Below are positions 1-5,615 of a stretch of 7,407 nucleotides of DNA, in pieces. The translations under genes and the position numbers were made by a program. The notes beneath the pieces are model-generated. The model made no database searches and was not told where the DNA came from. It saw only the letters and a program-made list of their open reading frames with translations. Each line of letters starts with the position of its first letter. The stretch's first letter is position 1. The stretch comes from an uncultured Clostridia bacterium (GTDB lineage Bacteria; Bacillota; Clostridia; Oscillospirales; Acutalibacteraceae), in contig CAMYWU010000071.1 in the NCBI GenBank assembly GCA_947302895.1, forward strand, positions 1 through 7,407, in the 5' to 3' direction.

Positions 1-1295
1 AAAACTATCGGATTCATTACTCCGCTGTTGATAATCGCCTGAACAATTCTTCCCGGCATAGCTCCGATATATGTTCTTCTGTGTCCTCTGATTTCAGCCT
101 CATCGTGAACACCGCCGAGAGCTATACGAACATATTTCCTGTTCATTGATTTTGCAAGCGATTTAACAATGCTTGTTTTACCAACTCCCGGAGGACCGTA
201 TAAACAGATAATCTGACCTGAAAACTCGGGAGTGCGTTTCAATACGGCAAGTGCTTCAATTATTCTGTCCTTAACCTTATCAAGTCCGTAGTGGTCCTTA
301 TCAAGAACCTTTCTTGATTTATTAAGATTAATGCTGTCCTTTGTATATTTGCCAAAGGGTATTTCAAGGCATTTATCAAGATATGTTCTGACAACAGTTC
401 CCTCGTGGGAGCCGGTAGGCATTTTCATCAGCTTATCAGCTTCCTTAAGAAGCTTTGCCTTAACTTCATCATCAACCTTTAAAGCGTTGATTTTCTCTTT
501 GTATTCATCAGCTTCTTCAACAGGGTTTTCGTTTTCTCCGAGCTCATCGGAAATAACCTTCATCTCTTCCCTGAGGAAATACTCACGCTGATTTTTATCT
601 ATTTCCTTCTGAACCTTACGCTGAATTTCGCTTTCAAGTCTTAAGGTTATATTTTCATTCTTTATCAAGCCAAGCAGTTTTCTGATGCGCTGCTTGGGAT
701 TAAGCTCCTCTAACAGGGCTTGCTTTTCGGTGTAATCAAGGAATGTGTTTGCAGTAATATAATCGGTTAATTCATTTATATCGCTGATTGATATAACCTT
801 TGCTTTAACCTCATTTGATATTTTAGCAAAGGAAGCAGCATATTCCTCGAATTCGTGTTTTAAAGCCTTTGCATAGGCGTTATCCTTTGAATCATAGGTG
901 TATTCGGTGGCAGAGCTGAAATTTACCATCGCCAAAAGATAGGGCTTGTTTTTAAGCATTGAAACAAGCTCTCCCCTTTTAATCCCTTCAACCATAACAC
1001 GAAGATTATTGGAATTAGGAATTCTGAGCATCTGCTTTATGTTGCAGACAACGCCGATATTATAAATATCATCAATCTTCGGGTCGTCAACAGAAGCATC
1101 CTTCTGAGCAACAAGAAAAACACGCTGGTCATTTTCCATAGCAGCCTGCAGCGCTTCAATGCTCTTTTTTCTTCCGACATCAAAATGAAGGCTCATACCC
1201 GGAAAAACAACAATTCCTCTTAAAGCCACAACTGGCAAAGCCCCGTAGCTTGAAGAATTGTTATTAACTTCGCTTGAAAAATCAAAATCGTTCAT
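1..1295 (-). CDS. lon: ATP-dependent Lon protease, N-terminal part (cut by window edge)
   Basis: This is the first 431 residues of the AAA+ serine protease Lon, a soluble homohexamer that unfolds and degrades misfolded and short-lived proteins. My translation begins MNDFDFSS and runs without a stop to the left edge. The substrate-binding LAN domain opens with PVVALRGIVVFPG near residue 21. A conserved helical segment, REYFLREEMK, lies near residue 234, and HYGLDKVKDRI near residue 333 leads into the ATPase. Walker A is GPPGVGKTS at residues 367-375. A GGVHDEAEIRGHRRTYIG block follows, with the pore-loop Y409-I410-G411. The sequence ends at NPIV, just before the expected Walker B acidic residues, so the rest of the ATPase and the Ser-Lys protease domain lie outside. 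The family is usually about 780-810 residues. The start ATG has AGGA 8 bases upstream. The gene follows clpX but has its own promoter. Identity is secure; intactness beyond the edge cannot be judged. Confidence 0.97.
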   Translation of the reverse strand, partial: MNDFDFSSEVNNNSSSYGALPVVALRGIVVFPGMSLHFDVGRKKSIEALQAAMENDQRVFLVAQKDASVDDPKIDDIYNIGVVCNIKQMLRIPNSNNLRVMVEGIKRGELVSMLKNKPYLLAMVNFSSATEYTYDSKDNAYAKALKHEFEEYAASFAKISNEVKAKVISISDINELTDYITANTFLDYTEKQALLEELNPKQRIRKLLGLIKNENITLRLESEIQRKVQKEIDKNQREYFLREEMKVISDELGENENPVEEADEYKEKINALKVDDEVKAKLLKEADKLMKMPTGSHEGTVVRTYLDKCLEIPFGKYTKDSINLNKSRKVLDKDHYGLDKVKDRIIEALAVLKRTPEFSGQIICLYGPPGVGKTSIVKSLAKSMNRKYVRIALGGVHDEAEIRGHRRTYIGAMPGRIVQAIINSGVMNPIV

Positions 1296-1325
1296 AGCAA
1301 AAATCCTAACTTAATAATTAGCAAT

Positions 1326-1354
1326 ATTATATTATATTAATTTAGAAAATTCAA
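1326..1354 (-). promoter_or_regulatory. sigma-A type promoter for lon
   Basis: On the minus strand a TTGAAT -35 box (1349-1354) and a perfect TATAAT -10 box (1326-1331) are separated by exactly 17 bases. Initiation would fall near 1319, giving a leader of about 24 bases that contains the AGGA ribosome binding site. A second overlapping TATAAT sits five bases upstream. No CIRCE or CtsR-type repeat is recognisable nearby, so heat-shock control is not supported by sequence. The region is AT-rich, which raises chance matches, but the placement between a terminator and a start codon is convincing. Confidence 0.72.
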
Positions 1355-1360
1355 CAAAAA

Positions 1361-1397
1361 TTTTATATAAAATAACCGGTGAATAAATCACCGGTTA
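1361..1397 (-). terminator. intrinsic terminator after clpX
   Basis: A perfect 10-base-pair inverted repeat (arms 1373-1382 and 1388-1397, five-base loop) contains the core ACCGGT. It starts three bases after the clpX stop codon. On the minus strand it is followed by a T-rich stretch with runs of four and five T. On the plus strand the hairpin is followed by A-rich sequence, so it works for clpX-direction transcripts only. The tract is interrupted by ATATAAAA, so some readthrough into lon is possible. Confidence 0.78.
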
Positions 1398-1400
1398 AAA

Positions 1401-2684
1401 TTATGCATTTTTAAGTTTTTCTGAGCTGAGGTCAACGGGCTTACGCTTTGGATTTGTTCTTATCAAAGGCTTTGTTGAATTTTTAACCGAATCCTCCGTT
1501 ACAACAATTTTTTCAATTGTACAATCAGAAGGAACTGTATACATAAGCTCGCCTAAAACCTTTTCAAAAACAGAACGAAGTCCTCTTGCGCCTGTTTTTC
1601 TTTCAAGCGTTATATCAGCCATTGCTTCAAGCGCTTCCTTCTGAAATTCAAGAGTTACATCATCCATCTCAAAGAGCTTGGTATACTGCTTAACAATTGA
1701 ATTTTTCGGCTCAGTCATTATCTTAACAAGGTCTTCCTTATCAAGATTCTGAAGAACTGAAATAACAGGAATTCTTCCTATAAGCTCAGGGATTAAACCG
1801 TATTTAACAAGATCGTGCTGAACAACATTGTTTAATATCTCGTCGTGCTCTTCCTTATTCTGATTGAGCTCCGAGCCAAAGCCGAGCGAATTTCTGCCGA
1901 TTCTTCTTTCAATAATCTTTTCAAGTCCGTCAAAAGCGCCGCCGCAGATAAAGAGAATATTAGTTGTATCTATCTGGATAAACTCCTGCTGAGGATGCTT
2001 TCTTCCGCCTCCCGGAGGAACATTTGAAACTGTTCCTTCAAGAATTTTCAAAAGCGCCTGCTGAACTCCCTCGCCGCTTACATCACGTGTTATAGAACGG
2101 TTTTCGCTTCTTCTTGAAATCTTATCAATTTCATCAACATAGATAATTCCGCGCTCCGCTCTCTCGATATCGAAATCAGCAGCTTGAATGAGCTTCAAGA
2201 GAATGTTTTCAACATCCTCTCCAACATATCCTGCCTCAGTAAGAGTTGTTGCATCGGCAATTGCAAAAGGAACGTTGAGTATTTTAGCAAGAGTCTGAGC
2301 AAGCATTGTTTTACCAACGCCTGTCGGTCCGAGCAGAAGGATGTTGCTCTTCTGAAGCTCAACATCGCCGTCGTTGCCATAATATATTCTCTTATAATGG
2401 TTGTAAACAGCAACTGCAAGGTCCTTTTTTGCCTGTTCCTGACCGATTACATATTCATCAAGCTGCTCCTTGATTTCCATTGGCTTCGGTAAAACAATAT
2501 CGCCTTCATCAACGCTCTTAGTTTTATCGGCATGGGAATCAATGATATCATTGCAAAGCGCAATGCATTCATCGCAGATATAAACATTTCGTGGACCTTC
2601 TATAAGTCTGCTAACCATTCCCTCACTTTTTCCGCAGAAGGAACATTTTGCAGCCTGATAGAAATTATTATCGTCGTTTGACAT
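1401..2684 (-). CDS. clpX: ClpX, ATP-dependent unfoldase subunit of ClpXP
   Basis: ClpX is a hexameric cytoplasmic AAA+ unfoldase that recognises tagged substrates and threads them into ClpP. The 427 residues are full length for the family. The N-terminal zinc-binding domain has the pairs C14/C17 and C37/C40. Walker A is GPTGVGKT (119-126), pore-1 is GYVG (152-155) and Walker B is IIYVDEID (180-187). A pore-2/sensor stretch covers about 195-206, and the sensor-II helix starts at TGARGLRS. The ClpP-docking loop reads L-G-F (267-269) instead of the better-known I-G-F, a conservative change. The start is supported by AGGAG 8 bases upstream. The gap to clpP is 11 bases and the clpP TAG stop is the first part of the TAGGAG ribosome binding site, which indicates co-transcription and probably coupled translation. 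A terminator follows immediately. Confidence 0.98.
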   Translation of the reverse strand: MSNDDNNFYQAAKCSFCGKSEGMVSRLIEGPRNVYICDECIALCNDIIDSHADKTKSVDEGDIVLPKPMEIKEQLDEYVIGQEQAKKDLAVAVYNHYKRIYYGNDGDVELQKSNILLLGPTGVGKTMLAQTLAKILNVPFAIADATTLTEAGYVGEDVENILLKLIQAADFDIERAERGIIYVDEIDKISRRSENRSITRDVSGEGVQQALLKILEGTVSNVPPGGGRKHPQQEFIQIDTTNILFICGGAFDGLEKIIERRIGRNSLGFGSELNQNKEEHDEILNNVVQHDLVKYGLIPELIGRIPVISVLQNLDKEDLVKIMTEPKNSIVKQYTKLFEMDDVTLEFQKEALEAMADITLERKTGARGLRSVFEKVLGELMYTVPSDCTIEKIVVTEDSVKNSTKPLIRTNPKRKPVDLSSEKLKNA

Positions 2685-2695
2685 TAAAAATGCTC

Positions 2696-3289
2696 CTATC
2701 TCTTAGCAATAACCTTGTCAACAAGTCCGTATTCAAGGGCTTCCTCGGCAGACATCCAGTTATCTCTGTCGGTATCCTTAACAAGTGTTTCATAATCCTT
2801 GCCGGTGTTTTCAGCAAGAATTCTGTTTAACTTCTCTTTTGTTTTAATGAGATTCTTTGCTGCGATTTCAACATCGGTTGCCTGACCTGTTATTCCGTTT
2901 CCGCCAACAAGGGGCTGGTGAATAAGAATTTCGCTGTTGGGAAGAGCGATTCTCTTGCCCTTTGTTCCGCTTGAAAGGAGGAATGCTCCCATACTTGCAG
3001 CCATACCAACACAGATGGTTGAAACATCGCATTTTATATAGTTCATTGTGTCATAGATAGCAAGACCTGCGGTAACTGAGCCGCCGGGTGAATTGATATA
3101 AAGGGAAATATCCTTTTCGCTGTCCTGACTTTCAAGGAATAAAAGCTGAGCAACAACAAGGGATGCAGTATTATCATCAACCTGGTCGGAAAGAACAATA
3201 ATTCTGTCCGAAAGAAGTCTTGAAAAAATATCAACACTGCGCTCGCCTGCGCCTGACTGTTCAACTACATAGGGCACTAAAGATGCCAT
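2696..3289 (-). CDS. clpP: ClpP, ATP-dependent Clp protease proteolytic subunit
   Basis: ClpP is the serine peptidase of the Clp system. It forms a double heptameric barrel in the cytoplasm that is fed by ClpX (and ClpC or ClpA elsewhere). The 197-residue product has the expected catalytic triad. S99 lies in [10 protein letters not shown]124 in ILIHQPL, and D176 is the last aspartate of the DTDRD motif. The oxyanion glycines are in INSPGGSV (66-73). Compared from memory with Bacillus ClpP, the strand-turn after the catalytic histidine (residues 128-135) is about three residues longer. The other family landmarks are present, including the C-terminal [15 protein letters not shown]. The start ATG has a modest AAAGG site 11 bases upstream. 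It sits 31 bases after tig and 11 before clpX, so it is the middle gene of a tig-clpP-clpX operon with no promoter of its own that I can see. Confidence 0.98.
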   Translation of the reverse strand: MASLVPYVVEQSGAGERSVDIFSRLLSDRIIVLSDQVDDNTASLVVAQLLFLESQDSEKDISLYINSPGGSVTAGLAIYDTMNYIKCDVSTICVGMAASMGAFLLSSGTKGKRIALPNSEILIHQPLVGGNGITGQATDVEIAAKNLIKTKEKLNRILAENTGKDYETLVKDTDRDNWMSAEEALEYGLVDKVIAKR

Positions 3290-3320
3290 ATAATCACTTA
3301 CCTTTCAATTAAAGCGTTAC

Positions 3321-4601
3321 TTACGCCTTTTTTGCTGATTCAACAATTAAATCAACAGCTTTTCTTGTTTTGATATCGCTTGCAAGCTGGTCAGCAGGAA
3401 CAGCAGCCTTAATCTGGTCTGCTTCCATACCGTACTGCTCTGCGAGCTTGTCAACCTCTGCATTAATTTCATCATCAGTTGCTTCAATATTCTCTGCTTC
3501 AACAATTGCTTCAAGTGCAAGAGCAACCTTAACCTGCTTCTTAGCACCCTCTTCAAACTGAGCCTTAAACTCATCCATTGTCTGTCCGAGATACTGAAGG
3601 TATGTATTTATATCAAGACCCTGCATCTGAAGTCTGTATGCATAATCCTGAACCATCTCGTCAACCTTCTGGTCAAACATACAATCAGGAATTTCAGCCT
3701 CGATATTTTCGATAACAAGCTCAAGAAGCTTATTTTCAAAATCTGTCTTAGCTTCCTTTTCCTTCTTTTCGATAATTGATTTCTTGATGTCTTCCTTAAG
3801 CTCATCAAGAGTATCAAATTCGGAAACATCCTTTGCAAAATCATCATCAAGCTCTGGAAGCTCCTTATGCTTGATTTCGTGAATCTTACATTTGAAAACA
3901 GCGTCCTTGCCTGCAAGGTCAGCCTGATATTCATCGGGGAAGGTTACGTTAACATCAAATTCGTCATCAACATTATGACCTGCAACCTGCTCCTCAAATC
4001 CGGGAATAAATGAACCTGAACCAAGCTCAAGAGGATAATTCTCGCCCTTGCCGCCGTCAAAAGCAACGCCGTCAACAAAGCCTTCAAAATCAAGCTCAAC
4101 GCTGTCGCCCATTTCAGCAGCTCTGTCTTCAACTGTAACAAGACGGCTGTTTCTGTCCTGAAGAGTTTTGAGTTCATTTTCAACTTCTTCATCATTAACC
4201 TCAAAGCTGTTCATCTCAGCTTCAAGACCCTTGTATTCGCCAAGCTTAACCTCGGGATAAGTTGTTACCTTGAACTTCATCTCAACGCCTTCGGTTTTGC
4301 TCATAATGGAAACATCAAGATCAAACGGCTGGTCAACAATTCTGAGACCTGCTTCGTCGATAGCGCCCTGAACTGCTTCGGGATAAACGATTTCAAGAGC
4401 TTCCTCATAGAAAGCGCCCTCACCGTACATCTTTTCAACCATACCCTGAGTTGCCTTTCCTTTTCTGAAGCCGGGAATCTGAATTGTTTTTCTCTGCTTC
4501 ATAAATGCAGTTTTGCAAGCTTCGGTAAAGGTTTGTGAATCAACAGTTACTTCAACTTCATAAGTATTTGTATCAACTTTATTTGATGATTTAAGTGCCA
4601 T
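3321..4601 (-). CDS. tig: Trigger factor, ribosome-associated chaperone and peptidyl-prolyl isomerase
   Basis: Trigger factor binds the ribosome at the exit tunnel and shields nascent chains. The 426 residues match the usual length. The N-terminal domain carries the ribosome-binding signature GFRKGK (44-49). An FKBP-type isomerase domain covers about 164-244, beginning GDSVELDFEGFVDG and including SFIPGFEEQ near 197. The rest, about 250-426, is the glutamate- and lysine-rich helical chaperone body, which ends in ESAKKA. The start is fixed by a near-ideal AAGGAGG site 8 bases upstream and a promoter about 40 bases upstream. It leads the operon with clpP and clpX 31 bases behind it, an arrangement common in Bacillota and Proteobacteria that couples folding and degradation. 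The strong ribosome binding site and promoter fit an abundant protein. Nothing odd in the reading frame. Confidence 0.98.
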   Translation of the reverse strand: MALKSSNKVDTNTYEVEVTVDSQTFTEACKTAFMKQRKTIQIPGFRKGKATQGMVEKMYGEGAFYEEALEIVYPEAVQGAIDEAGLRIVDQPFDLDVSIMSKTEGVEMKFKVTTYPEVKLGEYKGLEAEMNSFEVNDEEVENELKTLQDRNSRLVTVEDRAAEMGDSVELDFEGFVDGVAFDGGKGENYPLELGSGSFIPGFEEQVAGHNVDDEFDVNVTFPDEYQADLAGKDAVFKCKIHEIKHKELPELDDDFAKDVSEFDTLDELKEDIKKSIIEKKEKEAKTDFENKLLELVIENIEAEIPDCMFDQKVDEMVQDYAYRLQMQGLDINTYLQYLGQTMDEFKAQFEEGAKKQVKVALALEAIVEAENIEATDDEINAEVDKLAEQYGMEADQIKAAVPADQLASDIKTRKAVDLIVESAKKA

Positions 4602-4607
4602 AACAAT

Positions 4608-4616
4608 GACCTCCTT
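4608..4616 (-). promoter_or_regulatory. strong ribosome binding site of tig
   Basis: The minus strand reads AAGGAGGTC, nine bases complementary to the 3' end of 16S rRNA. Eight bases separate the AAGGAGG core from the tig ATG. It is the best ribosome binding site in the window and fixes the tig start. Confidence 0.9.
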
Positions 4617-4642
4617 AATTTGTTTTATGTTTTCGAATTGGA

Positions 4643-4671
4643 ATTATATCATAAATAATATAAAAAAACAA
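4643..4671 (-). promoter_or_regulatory. sigma-A type promoter for the tig-clpP-clpX operon
   Basis: On the minus strand TTGTTT (-35, 4666-4671) and a perfect TATAAT (-10, 4643-4648) are 17 bases apart. A TG one base upstream of the -10 box gives an extended -10. Transcription would begin near 4636, leaving a leader of about 35 bases that holds the ribosome binding site. I looked for CIRCE and CtsR heat-shock operators and found none. Confidence 0.75.
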
Positions 4672-4673
4672 CC

Positions 4674-4689
4674 AATATTTAAAAATATT
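4674..4689 (-). terminator. weak possible terminator after the metallophosphoesterase gene
   Basis: Two 7-base arms, AATATTT and AAATATT, flank a two-base loop. On the minus strand they are followed by GGTTG and then seven T. The stem is pure A/T and its first arm includes two bases of the stop codon, so it would be a poor hairpin. The T run also overlaps the tig -35 region. It may be chance in AT-rich DNA, and some transcripts from the upstream gene probably continue into tig. Confidence 0.25.
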
Positions 4690-5371
4690 ATTTTTTAATA
4701 AGCTTTGGAGAAAATTTTAGCTTATCACAGGAAATAAGCTCAAAATCGATTCCCTCAATATTCTCATTCAAGGCGTATTTTGCAGCATCACCGTGAAGAT
4801 GCCCATAATAGCATTTTTTTATTCCGTTTTTTACTAAAACATCAAGAATTTCTTCGCATTTTGACGCCGTTGTTATCGGAGGATAATGAAGAAAAACAAT
4901 CTTTTCTTCACAAGCTGCGCTTTCAATTGAACGAACAAGCCTCATAACCTCTCGGTTTAAGACCTTTTCATCGTGTTCCTCCTCAGAATCAAAGAGCCAT
5001 CCCCTGCTTCCGCAAATTGAAACACCGTTAATTTCATAGGAATTGTTAAACAAAAAGCTTATTGTATCAAAGCCGTTTTCTTCAAGAAACTGGTTCATCT
5101 TAGAAAGAGTATTCCACCAGTAATCGTGATTACCCTTCAGAATTATTTTTTTACCGTTCAGTTTATTTATAAACTCAAAATCCGCCTTCAGCTCCTCAAA
5201 ATTCATTGCCCAGCTTATATCGCCTGCAAGAACAACAGTATCCTTCTCTTCAACAAGCTTGTTCCAGTTTTTCTCTATTCTGTTTACATAATCATTCCAG
5301 CCCTCAAAGGTATCCATCGGCTTATTTGTTCCGAAGGACAGATGAGTGTCTGCAATAGCATAAATGGACAT
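4688..5371 (-). CDS. Calcineurin-like metallophosphoesterase (COG1768-type predicted phosphohydrolase)
   Basis: The 227-residue cytoplasmic protein has every metal-ligand motif of the calcineurin-like fold. These are DxH at D8/H10, GDISW at 50-54 (D51), GNHDYWW at 80-86 (N81, H82), the histidine of FLHYPP (H161) and GHLHG at 189-193 (H190, H192). Enzymes of this fold use two divalent metals to hydrolyse phosphomono- or diesters. The substrate cannot be read from the sequence. The compact length and the GDISWAMN and GNHDYWW signatures fit the COG1768 group as I remember it. No signal peptide or membrane segment is visible. The start is supported by AAGGAG 6 bases upstream. It lies 86 bases upstream of tig on the same strand, without a strong terminator between, and is divergent from the DUF1540 gene. 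I see no clear promoter of its own in the 62-base gap. Fold is certain; function unknown. Confidence 0.9.
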   Translation of the reverse strand: MSIYAIADTHLSFGTNKPMDTFEGWNDYVNRIEKNWNKLVEEKDTVVLAGDISWAMNFEELKADFEFINKLNGKKIILKGNHDYWWNTLSKMNQFLEENGFDTISFLFNNSYEINGVSICGSRGWLFDSEEEHDEKVLNREVMRLVRSIESAACEEKIVFLHYPPITTASKCEEILDVLVKNGIKKCYYGHLHGDAAKYALNENIEGIDFELISCDKLKFSPKLIKK

Positions 5372-5382
5372 AGCTTTCTCCT

Positions 5383-5412
5383 TGAATAAACTGTTTTTGA
5401 AGGTTAATACTA
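5383..5412 (+). promoter_or_regulatory. candidate forespore (sigma-G/sigma-F-like) promoter for the DUF1540 gene
   Basis: TGAATA (5383-5388) and AATACTA (5406-5412) are separated by 17 bases. This matches the Bacillus sigma-G consensus TGAATA, 17-18 bases, CATACTA at 12 of 13 positions. Shifting the -10 reading to 5403-5412 gives a partial sigma-F match (14-base spacer, one mismatch in each box). A sigma-A reading of the same DNA is poor (TTGAAT, 17 bases, TAATAC). The start of transcription would be near 5419, directly at the ribosome binding site, which makes a short leader and is a weakness. Inference from consensus only. Confidence 0.42.
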
Positions 5413-5418
5413 AGAATG

Positions 5419-5425
5419 AAGGGAG
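5419..5425 (+). promoter_or_regulatory. ribosome binding site that decides the DUF1540 gene start
   Basis: AAGGGAG lies 8 bases before the ATG at 5434. An in-frame ATG at 5416 overlaps this site and has no ribosome binding site of its own at suitable spacing, so 5434 is the better start. Confidence 0.75.
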
Positions 5426-5433
5426 TGAACAAA

Positions 5434-5598
5434 ATGGATAAGGAAATCAGAGGAATTACCTGCGACGCAAAAAACTGCGTTTATCACGATAAGTCAGATA
5501 ACTGCACAGCAGGTCATATCAACGTTGGATGTCATTCTGCAAAGGATGCAAGCGAAACAAAGTGTGAAACCTTTGAATGCTGCGAGGAGTGCAAATAA
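5434..5598 (+). CDS. Small cysteine-rich DUF1540 protein
   Basis: The 54-residue product starts MDKEIRGITC. It contains eight cysteines (C10, C15, C24, C33, C44, C49, C50, C53) and three histidines (H18, H28, H34), but no signal peptide or membrane segment. The pattern C-x4-C-x-Y-H, then C-T-A-G-x-I-x-V-G, then T-x-C-x-T-F is that of DUF1540, a family of unknown function widespread in Clostridia, often as short single-domain proteins. The cysteine spacing suggests metal binding or disulfide cross-linking; which of these is inference. A start at 5416 would add six residues but would bury the AAGGGAG site. It is the only plus-strand gene here, divergent from the phosphoesterase and convergent with thrC at 17 bases. 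Its promoter resembles a forespore type, which would make it a sporulation or spore protein; this is untested. Confidence 0.9.
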   Translation: MDKEIRGITCDAKNCVYHDKSDNCTAGHINVGCHSAKDASETKCETFECCEECK

Positions 5599-5615
5599 TT
5601 TTCGGGAGGATTAAG

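Noticed and set aside
1..60. Lon apparently truncated before its Walker B motif
   Set aside because: The reading frame is open up to the first base, so the truncation is the window edge and not a broken gene.
331..591. Plus-strand 86-codon open frame, serine- and phenylalanine-rich
   Set aside because: It is antisense to the Lon reading frame, whose translation is clearly the conserved one.
3311..3330. Imperfect inverted repeat between tig and clpP (AAAGGCGT ... ACGCTTT on the minus strand)
   Set aside because: The stem is seven pairs with a bulged G and is not followed by a T tract, so it is not a convincing terminator. An RNA processing site cannot be excluded but is unsupported.
3608..4204. 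Arginine- and leucine-rich minus-strand open frames inside tig
   Set aside because: They are frame-shifted shadows of the trigger factor coding sequence, which covers the region at full family length.
5416..5433. Upstream ATG giving a 60-residue DUF1540 protein
   Set aside because: The AAGGGAG ribosome binding site lies within this extension and is correctly spaced for the ATG at 5434; the ATG at 5416 has no site of its own.
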